Below, one piece after another: positions 52,989 through 61,776 of a DNA stretch of 64,000 nucleotides. A program made the translations under genes and the position numbers. Under the pieces are notes generated by a model, which saw nothing but the letters and a program-made list of their open reading frames with translations, made no database searches and was not told the DNA's origin. Each line of letters opens with the position of its first letter. Within the stretch, counting starts at the first letter, position 1. Source of the stretch: DRPG01 sp964655065. Lineage in GTDB: Bacteria > Myxococcota_A > UBA796 > GCA-2862545. The stretch spans positions 1 through 64,000 of the forward strand of contig CAZZLC010000014.1 of NCBI GenBank assembly GCA_964655065.1, read 5' to 3'.

Positions 52989-53660
52989 ATGGACCTCTCC
53001 AGCGGATGCGCGTCGGTGTCGGGCGCTCCGCGGAAAACCCGTGGGGCGTGCGTGCTCGGGCTCTTTCTCGCTGGTCTCGCGCTGTCGACCGTCGTGGCGG
53101 GGGTCTCGCTCCTCGGGCCGGGGGCGGCGTATCGCCACGATGAACGCGGCTCTCCGGTCGCGACGCTGCGATTCTGGACGCTGTTGCTCTTTGGCTCCGG
53201 CGTCGTCGGAGCCGCCCTGTGTCTCGCCGGCGCGTGGGGTCCCGTCGCCTTCGCGGTTGCCCTCGCGGTGGGTGGAGTCGGCGCGAGGCTCGCCTACCCG
53301 CTGCTCGACGATTCGTCAGCCGACACCGGTCTCGAGGGTCTTGCTGGCGCCACCGGTCGGGTGGTGCTCCCCATCGGACCGGGTGGCGGGCGCGTCACCG
53401 TCCAGACCCCGCACGGCTGCCTGGAGCTGCGAGCCCACGCTGACGACGGACGCGTCATCGAGCGGGGCACCGCGGTGCTGGTTGCCAGGGTCGAGGGGGG
53501 TGAGGCGTGCGTGTGGGATCCCCTCGCACCCCCCCGCCCGAGACGGTCAGAGGGCCCGGCCGAGCCCCTCGGTGACCAGCCGGCCCTGGTCTGCGACGAC
53601 TTCGCCGAGCAGGATGGTGGTCACTGGCCAACCACGGAGCGCTCGCCCTTCCCAGGGTGA
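52989..53660 (+). CDS. NfeD-like membrane protein
   Basis: A 223-residue protein. Three hydrophobic segments lie near 22-42, 62-80 and 82-98. A C-terminal OB-fold-like domain follows (about 112-178, GLEGLAGATGRVVLPIGPGGGRVTV to VARVEGGEACVWDP), as in NfeD proteins that partner with stomatin-like membrane proteins. No stomatin gene is adjacent. After the fold ends near residue 178 the frame continues about 45 residues, antisense to the end of the dihydroorotase-like gene (114-bp overlap). That tail may be unselected sequence. The start is uncertain: a hairpin replaces the ribosome site, and an in-frame GTG at 53016 is possible. Confidence 0.7.
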   Translation: MDLSSGCASVSGAPRKTRGACVLGLFLAGLALSTVVAGVSLLGPGAAYRHDERGSPVATLRFWTLLLFGSGVVGAALCLAGAWGPVAFAVALAVGGVGARLAYPLLDDSSADTGLEGLAGATGRVVLPIGPGGGRVTVQTPHGCLELRAHADDGRVIERGTAVLVARVEGGEACVWDPLAPPRPRRSEGPAEPLGDQPALVCDDFAEQDGGHWPTTERSPFPG

Positions 53661-54800
53661 CCAGCCACACGACGGTGAGACGGGCGCGTCGTCCCCCACG
53701 ACACGGGTGCGCTCGAGATCGACGAGCACGAGGTCGGCATCGTAGCCGGTCTCGAGTCGCCCCTTCCGTGCGATGCCGAAGGCCCGGGCGGGTCGCTCCG
53801 CGGTGAGCGCGGCCACCTCGGAGAGGCTGCGTCCGTGGGCGAGGGCGAGGTCCAGAACGAGCGGGAGCAGGACGTCGACCCCGGGCATGCCCGGATGGGT
53901 CTCGGGATACCGGAGGTCCTTCGACGGGCGCTTCACCGGATGGTGCCCGCTCGAGACGACGGTGATCGTCTCGTCGAGCAGGGCCTGCCACAGGGACTCC
54001 CGGTGGCGCCTGCCGCGGAGCGGGGGCGAGGTGACGGCGCGCGTGCCGAGACGCTCGTAAGGTCGATCGCCCAGCGTCAGGTGGGGCAGGCGAACCGCTC
54101 CCGTGACCTGCGACAGCGACGACTGACCGAGCAGGGCGACCTCCTCGGCGCAGCTCACGTGGCGCAGGTGCGTCCGGCCGCCGTGGAGCTTCGCGAGCTG
54201 CAGCGCGCGACGCGTGGCGGCGACCGCGCTGTCGACGTCCTCGATGCGGGGATGCTCGGTCGGGTCGTCGACGTCCGGGTAGAGCGCGTGTCGGTTCGCG
54301 AGCCGCTCGGGCAGTACGTGGTCGACGACGAGCAGCTTGTCGGACTGCTTGAACAGCGCCTCGGCTCCCGAGGACTCGAGGACGGCGCCGGGCACCAGGA
54401 TCGCGCGGGCTCGATCCGCCTCGAGCAGCTCCTCGAGATTGTCGGCCGTCGCCTCGACGAACATCCCGAAGTGGGCGTTCGCGGTTCCGACGCCTCGGGC
54501 GAGCTCCCCCTTGAGCGCGTCGCGGGTGCGGATCGAGCGACTGCCGAGAATCGTGGTGACCCCGTGGGTGGCGGCGTGGCCGGACAGCGTGGCGAGATCC
54601 TCGCAGGCATCGAGCCGCACGTCGGTGTCGATGACGCCGGGGAGCAACGCGAGCCCGCTGCCATCAATCTCCTGGTCGCAGGTCGACGGCACTCGGGGTG
54701 CGATCTCGGAGATGATGCCGTCTTCGACCGCGAGGTCGCCGACCACGACGCGGTCGGCGAGCGCGAGCCGCGCCTGGCGCACGATGAGGGAACCCGCCAT
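53547..54800 (-). CDS. Dihydroorotase-like amidohydrolase lacking metal ligands
   Basis: A 417-residue member of the amidohydrolase/dihydroorotase family by overall pattern (LLPGVIDTDVRLD near 52-64, GVTTILGSRSI, LHGGRTHLRHVSCAEEV, RPARAFGIARKGRLETGYDADLVLVDL). The first metal motif HxH is replaced by Asp60-x-Arg62, and the final metal/catalytic Asp of TDHAPH is replaced by Gly285 (SGHHP). His211 and His214 remain. It is therefore probably not a working zinc hydrolase. Inactive dihydroorotase homologues (PyrC') are known as structural partners of aspartate transcarbamylase (PyrB), but no pyrB is visible here. The ATG start is at 54800, divergent from recQ. Confidence 0.87.
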   Translation of the reverse strand: MAGSLIVRQARLALADRVVVGDLAVEDGIISEIAPRVPSTCDQEIDGSGLALLPGVIDTDVRLDACEDLATLSGHAATHGVTTILGSRSIRTRDALKGELARGVGTANAHFGMFVEATADNLEELLEADRARAILVPGAVLESSGAEALFKQSDKLLVVDHVLPERLANRHALYPDVDDPTEHPRIEDVDSAVAATRRALQLAKLHGGRTHLRHVSCAEEVALLGQSSLSQVTGAVRLPHLTLGDRPYERLGTRAVTSPPLRGRRHRESLWQALLDETITVVSSGHHPVKRPSKDLRYPETHPGMPGVDVLLPLVLDLALAHGRSLSEVAALTAERPARAFGIARKGRLETGYDADLVLVDLERTRVVGDDAPVSPSCGWSPWEGRALRGWPVTTILLGEVVADQGRLVTEGLGRAL

Positions 54801-54930
54801 GGCGCTACCGTAAGCGTTTCGACGGCTCGGTGCTCTCGGGAGCGGCGTGGCGACGCCGTGGGCCGCGGCCTCGCCGAAGCGGACAGTGGTTGGTCGGCAG
54901 GATCACCGGGGCTGGGCTACCGGGCCAGCC

Positions 54931-56841
54931 ATGGCCTCTGTCCTCGAAGATCTGGGTCCCCTCTTTGCGTCTCTCCCTGGCGGAGCGTCGTCCGAGCCGT
55001 CCCCTGCTCCCGACCCGGTGCTGCGGGAGCTTCGGGAGACCTTCGGCCATCCTGGGTTCCGCCTCGGTCAGGAGCCCGCGGTGCGTGCGTTCCTGGCCGG
55101 CCGTGACGTCACGGTCCTGCTGCCCACCGGCGGCGGCAAGTCGCGGTGCTTCCAGGTTCCCGCCCTCGTCCTCGCCAAGGACCGGCAGGGCCCGACCCTC
55201 GTGGTCTCCCCGCTGGTCGCGCTGATGGAGGATCAGGCTCGGGCGCTCTCGCGCCTCGGCATTCGGGCGGTCGCCCTCCATCGGGGGCTCCCCGCCGCCG
55301 AGAAGCGGCGCGCGCTCGCCACGCTGTCCGAGCAGGCGATGATCTACGCGAGTCCCGAGCGGCTCTCCTCGGCGCGGTTTCGGGCCAAGCTCGCGGAATC
55401 GGGGGTGTGCCGAGTCGCGGTCGACGAGGCGCACTGCATCAGCGAGTGGGGCCACGACTTTCGGCCCGAGTATCGGCAGCTCGGCGTGCTCAAGGCCGAG
55501 CTCGGCGTGCCCGTCATGGCGCTCACCGCGACGGCCACCCCTCGGGTGATGGCCGAGATCGTCGAGGTGCTCGGCCTCCACGATCCCGTGGAGGTTCGCG
55601 GCACCTTCGAGCGCGACAACCTCGCCTTCTCCGTCGAGCACGTGCCGGGCGACAAGCGACGTCTCGAGCGCTTGATCGCGCTTCTTCGCGAGCGCGGGCT
55701 CGGCGTCGACCCGGCTCGAGGCAAGGTGATCGTCTACGCGGCGACCCGGAGGCGGGTGCAGACGGTGGCCAAGGGGCTGAAGCAGTCCGGGTTCGCGGCT
55801 GGCTACTACCACGGCGGCCGCTCCGATAGCGCACGAACCAACGTGCAAGAGCGCTTCGTGGCCGGAAAGCACGCCGTGCTCGTGGCGACGACCGCATTCG
55901 GCATGGGCGTCGATCTGCCCGACGTGCGGCTCGTGGCCCACGTGCAGGCGCCTGGCTCGCTCGAGGCGTATTATCAGCAGGCGGGGCGCGCCGGGCGCGA
56001 CGGGGCTCCTGCCGACTGCGTGCTCCTGTACGGCCCGAGCGATGCGCTCACCCAGGCGCGCATTCGCGGACCCGAGCCCTCGCGGGGGGCGATGGAAGGG
56101 TTCAGCGCCCTGCAGGACTACGTCTATGCCACCACCTGTCGCCAGACGGTCATCGTGGACTGGTTCGGTGGCTCCTCCGCCGCGTGTGGTCGGTGCGACG
56201 CGTGCACGGAGTCCGAGGCGGTGGTGGCAATGGTCGAGGCGGCGCGGGCCCAGCTCACCGCCAATCGAGAGGCGCGAGCCGCCAAGCGTCTCGACGAAGC
56301 CACGGTATCGCTGTCCGCGAGTGACGAGGCGACGATCCTGGGCTTCGTCGAGGGGTTGAAGCGACCGCTCGGGCGTACGATCATCGCGGCGGGGCTCCGG
56401 GGTTCGAAGGCCCAGCGCGTTCGCAAGGCTCGCGTCGAGAGCAATCCCCACTTCGGCGCCTTGAAGGACAAGCCCGAGTCGGCGATCGTGCGGGCCATCG
56501 AAGGCATGCTCGACGACGGGCGCCTGTCGAGGCGTGGCCACAAGTACCCCACGGTGTGGATTCCGGGCAAGCGCGTCCGTGCTCCGTCGTCGTCGGGAGC
56601 CTCTGGCTCCGGGCCCGCACCCTCGGGACTCGTCGGCGCGCTCAGGGCCTTTCGCAAGCGCGAGGCCCGGCGGCGCCGGTGGAAACCCTACCAGGTCTTC
56701 CCCGACGTGCTGCTCGACGCCATCGTGCGAGACCGGCCCGCCACCCCGAAGGCGCTGCTCGGTCTCCCGGGCATGGGTGCGGCGCGCATGTCTCGCTACG
56801 GCTCGCAGATCCTCGAGATCGTCCGCGAGCACGCAAGCTGA
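54931..56841 (+). CDS. recQ: RecQ-family ATP-dependent DNA helicase
   Basis: A 636-residue 3'-5' helicase of recombination and repair. The DEAD-like half carries Walker A PTGGGKS (65-71) and VDEAHCISEWGHDFRPEYR. The second helicase domain has TTAFGMGVDLPDVRLV and YYQQAGRAGRDG. A zinc-binding region (CRQTVIVDWFGG, then CGRCDACT) follows, and an HRDC-like domain closes the protein (LVGALRAFRKREARRRRW to LEIVREH). The segment between zinc site and HRDC is short for a full RQC winged helix. ATG at 54931 is used; an inverted repeat GGCTGG-N9-CCAGCC (54910-54930) abuts it. The in-frame GTG at 54847 with GGGAG upstream is a real alternative, adding 28 residues. Confidence 0.94.
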   Translation: MASVLEDLGPLFASLPGGASSEPSPAPDPVLRELRETFGHPGFRLGQEPAVRAFLAGRDVTVLLPTGGGKSRCFQVPALVLAKDRQGPTLVVSPLVALMEDQARALSRLGIRAVALHRGLPAAEKRRALATLSEQAMIYASPERLSSARFRAKLAESGVCRVAVDEAHCISEWGHDFRPEYRQLGVLKAELGVPVMALTATATPRVMAEIVEVLGLHDPVEVRGTFERDNLAFSVEHVPGDKRRLERLIALLRERGLGVDPARGKVIVYAATRRRVQTVAKGLKQSGFAAGYYHGGRSDSARTNVQERFVAGKHAVLVATTAFGMGVDLPDVRLVAHVQAPGSLEAYYQQAGRAGRDGAPADCVLLYGPSDALTQARIRGPEPSRGAMEGFSALQDYVYATTCRQTVIVDWFGGSSAACGRCDACTESEAVVAMVEAARAQLTANREARAAKRLDEATVSLSASDEATILGFVEGLKRPLGRTIIAAGLRGSKAQRVRKARVESNPHFGALKDKPESAIVRAIEGMLDDGRLSRRGHKYPTVWIPGKRVRAPSSSGASGSGPAPSGLVGALRAFRKREARRRRWKPYQVFPDVLLDAIVRDRPATPKALLGLPGMGAARMSRYGSQILEIVREHAS

Positions 56842-59211
56842 TCAGCGACTCTTGGCCGTCTCGATCGCGTCGATCACCATCGAGGCGGTGATGACCTCGC
56901 CGAGCACCACGGGCTCCGCGGTCTGGTCGGGGGGAAGCACCGCATAGACCGGGACTGCGTAGCGGTTGTACTTGTCGTTGAGCCAGCTCGTGATGACCGG
57001 GTCACCCATCGTCCAGTCGGCCTTGATGGGAATGACGCCGTTGTCGGCCATCGCCTCGCGCACGGAGCGCTGCGCGAGCACGGTGTTCTCGTTCACGATG
57101 CAGGTCTGGCACCAGTCCGCCGTGAAGTCGATGAACACGACGTTACCCGCGGCTGCGGCGATGCGTTCTTCACTGAACGCCTGCCAAGGCACCTCCTCCT
57201 CGAACGAGAGGTCGGTGACGAGCGTGCCGTCGTCGCACTCCTCGACGTGCGGGGTGAGGTCGACGAAGGCCCAGGCGCCCCACGCCACGACGGCGAAGGC
57301 TACCGCAGCGGCGCCCAGCTGCTGCGGGACGCTGGCCGCGAGCCCACCCCAGCGCCCGAAGATCCAGCTGGCGAAGCCGACGAGGGAGAGAAAGACCGCG
57401 AAGAGCGCCGCCCGCTCACCGCCGATCTGGGCGGTGAGCACCGTGAAGAGCCACGCTGCAGTCCACACGAGCGAGAAGCCCATGAACTGCTTGAAGGTGT
57501 CCATCCACGTGCCCGGCCGCGGCAGGAGTCGGAACAAGGCCGGCGCGAACGCGACGAGCAGGAACGGGGAGGCGAGTCCGACCCCGATCGACGTGAAGAT
57601 GAGGACGATCTCGGTCGCGGAGGCCTGGAGCGCGTACGCCACGGCGGTGCCGAGGAACGGTGCACTGCACGGAGTCGCGAGGAGAACGGCGAACACACCA
57701 TAGGCGAAGTAGCCGGCCGGGCCCTCCTTGCTCGCGGCGTCGCTCGCGGCGCCCGTCCCGATGGCCGGGATCTCGAACACGCCGAACAGGGAGAGCCCGA
57801 AGGCGAACACGATCGCGGTGAGGGCGGCAACGTAGGGCGGGTAGGTGAACAGGAAGCCCCAGTTGACGGTCTGGCCGAAGCTCACCTGCAGCACGATCAC
57901 CGCCGCGGCCATCGCCCAGAACGAGACGAGGATGCCCGCCGTGTAGGCCCACGCCGACACGTGCCGCTCCCGGGTGGTCACGTCGACCTGCTCGACGAGG
58001 CTGTAGAGCTTGAGGGTGAGCACCGGCAGCACGCACGGCATGAAGTTCAGGATCAGGCCGCCGAGCAGGCCGAACACGACGTTCGTGACCAGGGTGACCG
58101 CCGAGATCGCACGGGCGGCGGGCGGTCGCAACGTGCTGGCCTTGACGACCGGACTCGGGGCAGGCCCGTCGTCTCCCGTGGCGCGCTCGGGGACCTCGGC
58201 GAGCAGCGGCGCGTTCGTAGCCACGGCCTCGGTCCCCGCTGGAGCGAACGGCAAGGGCCGAGTGACCTCGGTGCGTACCCACTGGCCGTCGATCTTGACC
58301 TGAACGAGGCCCCCAATCACCGCATCGGTGGGAAGCGGCTCGGGGCCGTAGCCGAGCCCGTCGATGGCCACGAGCACGCGCCCGTCATCGAGCACGTCGA
58401 GCTGGACGCCGTCGGGCTCGAGGCCCCAGCTGAAGTCGGTCGCCGCGATGGGGGTGAAGGTCGGCCAGAGCGCGTCGGACGGGGGAACCTCGAGGGTGTG
58501 GCCGTCGGCCGCCGAGAGCGCGAAGACCGCGCGGAAGGGTCCGTCGGCGGGCACGGCCTCGACGGAGAGCGCAAAGTCGACGGCGAGCGTGTCGGAGGCT
58601 TCGGGGTGCTGTGCGCCGTAGTGGTCGAAGAGGGGCGCATACGGCGACGGGCTGGTGGGGGTGCCCTCGGCCACGACCTCCACCGGGAGGGCGAGCTTCG
58701 CTCCACCGGGGATGCAGCTCGTCTTGCAGACGAGCCAGTTCGCGTCGGCCTCGATCGTGACCTCGCCCGGTCCGACGTCGTCGGAGACGGTGAGCTCCGA
58801 GGTGAGGAGGACCTCCCCGTCGTAGCCGTAGGAGACCAGCCCCTCGGCTTCGAAGCGCTGGGGGACCGGGTAGGTGTGATCGGTCACGGAGAGGCCATCG
58901 GGCATCGTCCAGGCGATCTCGGTCGGCTTGCCGACCTCGCCTGGCGAGCGCCAGTAGGTGTGCCAGTCCTCGTCCTGGGTGAGGTGCAGGCCGATGCGGA
59001 CCGTCTCGCCGGGCGCGACCGCGGTGCGGTCGAGCATCAGGCGCGCGAGCACCGGATGGGGCTTGCCGTCAGGCTGCACGGCCCGAAACGCAGCGCTCGC
59101 GGGCAGCCCGTCGAAGCTCACCTCGGGGGCCGGGGGCGGCGCGGGAGAGGCGACATCGGCAGCCCACGCGCCCACCCACGCCGAAAGCAGCAACCAGCAG
59201 AACACGACCAC
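56842..59211 (-). CDS. dsbD: DsbD/ScsB-like transmembrane thiol:disulfide reductase
   Basis: A 789-residue protein that moves electrons from cytoplasmic thioredoxin to the periplasm. After a signal sequence, an N-terminal DsbD-type domain includes Cys162 and Cys166 (WLVCKTSCIPG). About eight transmembrane helices start near 370 with the paired membrane cysteines 393 (NFMPCVLP) and 515 (LATPCSAP). A C-terminal thioredoxin-like domain has CxxC at 701-704 (DWCQTC). The long N-terminal domain (about 350 residues) makes it ScsB-like rather than classical DsbD. The start is GTG at 59211. Its stop codon abuts that of recQ. Partners may include the envelope lipoproteins with cysteines encoded nearby. 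Confidence 0.92.
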   Translation of the reverse strand: MVVFCWLLLSAWVGAWAADVASPAPPPAPEVSFDGLPASAAFRAVQPDGKPHPVLARLMLDRTAVAPGETVRIGLHLTQDEDWHTYWRSPGEVGKPTEIAWTMPDGLSVTDHTYPVPQRFEAEGLVSYGYDGEVLLTSELTVSDDVGPGEVTIEADANWLVCKTSCIPGGAKLALPVEVVAEGTPTSPSPYAPLFDHYGAQHPEASDTLAVDFALSVEAVPADGPFRAVFALSAADGHTLEVPPSDALWPTFTPIAATDFSWGLEPDGVQLDVLDDGRVLVAIDGLGYGPEPLPTDAVIGGLVQVKIDGQWVRTEVTRPLPFAPAGTEAVATNAPLLAEVPERATGDDGPAPSPVVKASTLRPPAARAISAVTLVTNVVFGLLGGLILNFMPCVLPVLTLKLYSLVEQVDVTTRERHVSAWAYTAGILVSFWAMAAAVIVLQVSFGQTVNWGFLFTYPPYVAALTAIVFAFGLSLFGVFEIPAIGTGAASDAASKEGPAGYFAYGVFAVLLATPCSAPFLGTAVAYALQASATEIVLIFTSIGVGLASPFLLVAFAPALFRLLPRPGTWMDTFKQFMGFSLVWTAAWLFTVLTAQIGGERAALFAVFLSLVGFASWIFGRWGGLAASVPQQLGAAAVAFAVVAWGAWAFVDLTPHVEECDDGTLVTDLSFEEEVPWQAFSEERIAAAAGNVVFIDFTADWCQTCIVNENTVLAQRSVREAMADNGVIPIKADWTMGDPVITSWLNDKYNRYAVPVYAVLPPDQTAEPVVLGEVITASMVIDAIETAKSR

Positions 59212-59302
59212 GGCGGACCCTCCTCGTGGGGGTATAAGGTGCCTGATTACCCGACCACCGCGCGAGGATCCCCTGTCGCGGGAGGAAGCCCTGCTCCTAC
59301 CA

Positions 59303-60406
59303 ATGCTCTTCGCTTGTCAGTCCCCCCTGCAGGAGTCCGTCGACGGGGGCTTTCGACGCCTGCAGGGCACGGTTCGCACCCGAGGCAGCGGCTTTCGAGC
59401 CGTCGACATCGACGTGGGCGACGAAGACGCCATGATGATCACGGCCCAGCCCCTGCGAGAAGGGGATCTCGTTCACGTCCGGCAGCTCGTCGATCCTGAC
59501 GGCGTCGTCGTCTTCGATGCGGAGGACTGGTTCGGCGAGGCCGACGAACAGAAGACGAACGCTGCGTTCCTGGCCAGCGTGTCGAACCTCAACTGGCCGG
59601 TCGCACCCACCGATGCGCCACTCGTCCCCGGTCGGTGGACCGCGCTCGTCGGGCTCACCGACTCCGAGATCGACTTCGTCGCGGGCGACGTTCGACTCGA
59701 CGTCGTCTTCAAGCGAGACGCCGACTTCGACGACGGGCGGGTGCGGGTGGTGCTGTTGCACCCGGAGGGCGAGGATCCCGCCCTCCGGGTGGCCCTCGAC
59801 CAGGCCAAGGGCATCTGGACCGAGCTGTACGCGCAGGTCGGGATCGAGGTGGACTTCGAGGACTGGGTCACCCCCTACGACGACCTTTCCCCGCCCACGG
59901 TCGGCGACGATCGCTACGCCGGCATCCAGGCGCTGACGGGGATTCGCACCGTCGTGGTCGTGCTCGTCGACGCGATCGACACCACCGGCCTCCCCATCGA
60001 TCCCGACCTGGGCGAGATCGTGGGCCTGGCAGGGGGCATCCCCGGCGCGGTGGTGCCCACCCGGCGGTCCGCGATCCAGGTCGGCACGCTCGCCGCCGCA
60101 GGCGTCGACGGACGCTTCGAAGGGGACGACATTCGCCTGCTGGCCGAGACGATGGCCCACGAGACGGCGCACTACCTCGGCCTGTTCCATCCGGTCGAGG
60201 CGATCGCCGGCGACATCCCGTGGTCGACCTTCGACACCCTCGGCGACACGCCGCGCTGTCGGTCGCGGACGCGCTGCGAGGACGTCCTCGGCTCGAACCT
60301 CATGTTCCCGTTCGCGGTCTGTGACCCCGTCGAGGGTTGCGAACCACAGGAACAGCTCACCGACGAGCAGGGCGAGGTCATGCAGCGGTACGTCGGGGTG
60401 GACTGA
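59303..60406 (+). CDS. Metzincin-like zinc metalloprotease, probable lipoprotein
   Basis: A 367-residue protein whose long zinc site HETAHYLGLFH (286-296, HExxHxxGxxH) and following Met (SNLMFP, Met334) define a metzincin. Four cysteines near 319-346 (CRSRTRCEDVL; FAVCDPVEGC) flank the Met-turn. The N-terminal 110 residues are unassigned. ATG at 59303 gives an extremely short lipobox (MLFAC, Cys5). A CTG at 59291 with GGGAGGAA just upstream would give a slightly better signal, so export is likely but the start is uncertain. It is divergent from the DsbD-like gene and shares one base with the ABC permease start (TGATG), so it heads a coupled operon. Confidence 0.85.
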   Translation: MLFACQSPLQESVDGGFRRLQGTVRTRGSGFRAVDIDVGDEDAMMITAQPLREGDLVHVRQLVDPDGVVVFDAEDWFGEADEQKTNAAFLASVSNLNWPVAPTDAPLVPGRWTALVGLTDSEIDFVAGDVRLDVVFKRDADFDDGRVRVVLLHPEGEDPALRVALDQAKGIWTELYAQVGIEVDFEDWVTPYDDLSPPTVGDDRYAGIQALTGIRTVVVVLVDAIDTTGLPIDPDLGEIVGLAGGIPGAVVPTRRSAIQVGTLAAAGVDGRFEGDDIRLLAETMAHETAHYLGLFHPVEAIAGDIPWSTFDTLGDTPRCRSRTRCEDVLGSNLMFPFAVCDPVEGCEPQEQLTDEQGEVMQRYVGVD

Positions 60407-61776
60407 TGGCCAGCGACCCGTACTGGCGGGCGGATCGGCTCCAGCGGCAGCATCGTCGACGGGTGCGCGGCCTCGGGGGCATGCTCTCCACCGTCGCCGT
60501 GCCCCTCCTCACCGCGGCGGTCCTCACGCCGCTCGTGCAGCGCGTGTTCCTCGGATTCCTCGACGACCCCGAGGCGACGTGGGCCGGAGGAACCGAGCGG
60601 GTGGTCCTTCGGCTGGCGCTGGTGGTGGTCGGATGGTTGTCCATCGACGTCTATACCGGGCTCGTTCGGGGCGAGCAGAGGCCGGTTCTCGCGCTCCTTC
60701 CGGTCGACCCTGCGCCGGTGGTCAGCGTCCAGCTGCTGGACGTGGCTCGTCGCCGCTGGTGGCTGCTCGTGGGGCCGGCCATCGTGCTCTCTCCGATCGC
60801 GCTCGCCGGCTCACCCGACCTCTGGGTCGCGGCCGTCTCGGTGATTGGGGGTGCGTTCGCGCTCGGACTCTCCGCCAGTGCGCTCGTGTTCAGCTTCGCG
60901 ATCCTGCTCGCCGAGGACCCTCGATTCGCATCGCTGCTCGACGCGATCCGCGGCCCCAACGTGCGTGCCCAGGCGGCGTTCATCTACGCCCCGGGCGTGG
61001 TGCTCGTCCTGGTCGGGGGGCTGATGACCCTGGCCGCCCAGGGCGCCACCGCTGCCGCCGAGGGCCTGGTCGCGGGACTCGGCTTCGTGTTCCTGCCCTA
61101 CGGGCTCGCGGTGCTCGCCTTGCTTCCTCTCCCAAATCTCGCCCGCCGGACCTGGTTCGCGGGTACGGTGGTGGTCGGAGAGATCGACGCGCGCGACGCG
61201 GCGCTCGCCGACCCCGAGGAGGCACTCGCTGTCTACCTCGACTGGACCGTGCGCTGGCTTCCCCGCCGAGTCGGGCGCTATGCCCTCAACGATCTGCGGC
61301 ACGGCTGGCGTACCCGCCGAACCCTCGTGACGGCCGCCTTCCTGCTCGGGGCCATCGCGGCGTGGATGGCGTGGCGGCCCGATCCCGCTGCTCCTTACTG
61401 GGTCGTGGCCGCGGTGGTCCCCGCGAGCTTCCTCGTCGCGTCGAACGGGCTGTGGCTCGATCGAGACGAGCCCGAGTTCCTGTGGCGGTGGCTGCGCTCG
61501 GAGCCCGGGGATCGAGGTCCCCGAGCTCTCGGTCGCTTGTGGGTGCTCGTGCTGTGGCAGCTCCCCGTCGGTCTCATCGGGGCACTGGGCGTGTTGATCT
61601 TCGCTGGCCCTGGCCCCGCCGGGGCGGTGATCGGGGCCAGCGTCGCGATCGCCGTCGTCGCCGCGGGACTCGCCATGCTCGTGGGCCCACTACGCGAGCG
61701 CTCTTTCGTCGTCTATGCTCCCGTGGCCGCGGTCCTGGCCGGAGCGCTGTCCGCTGCCGTCCTGGAGGTCGCGTGA
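60406..61776 (+). CDS. ABC transporter membrane subunit
   Basis: A 456-residue integral membrane protein with about ten hydrophobic segments (for example near 27-45, 70-85, 110-135, 145-165, 195-225 and repeats beyond 300). No solute-binding or known permease signature is recognised; it is called from its position between the metalloprotease and the ATPase with overlapping codons on both sides (TGATG and GTGA). It is probably the permease of an exporter served by the ATPase. ATG at 60406 is supported by the coupling; an earlier in-frame ATG is inside the protease gene. Confidence 0.8.
   Translation: MASDPYWRADRLQRQHRRRVRGLGGMLSTVAVPLLTAAVLTPLVQRVFLGFLDDPEATWAGGTERVVLRLALVVVGWLSIDVYTGLVRGEQRPVLALLPVDPAPVVSVQLLDVARRRWWLLVGPAIVLSPIALAGSPDLWVAAVSVIGGAFALGLSASALVFSFAILLAEDPRFASLLDAIRGPNVRAQAAFIYAPGVVLVLVGGLMTLAAQGATAAAEGLVAGLGFVFLPYGLAVLALLPLPNLARRTWFAGTVVVGEIDARDAALADPEEALAVYLDWTVRWLPRRVGRYALNDLRHGWRTRRTLVTAAFLLGAIAAWMAWRPDPAAPYWVVAAVVPASFLVASNGLWLDRDEPEFLWRWLRSEPGDRGPRALGRLWVLVLWQLPVGLIGALGVLIFAGPGPAGAVIGASVAIAVVAAGLAMLVGPLRERSFVVYAPVAAVLAGALSAAVLEVA

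Noticed and set aside
60321..61772. Long in-frame extension upstream of the ABC ATPase
   Set aside because: It runs through the permease gene in another frame. The ATPase starts at the GTG overlapping the permease stop, where the family begins.
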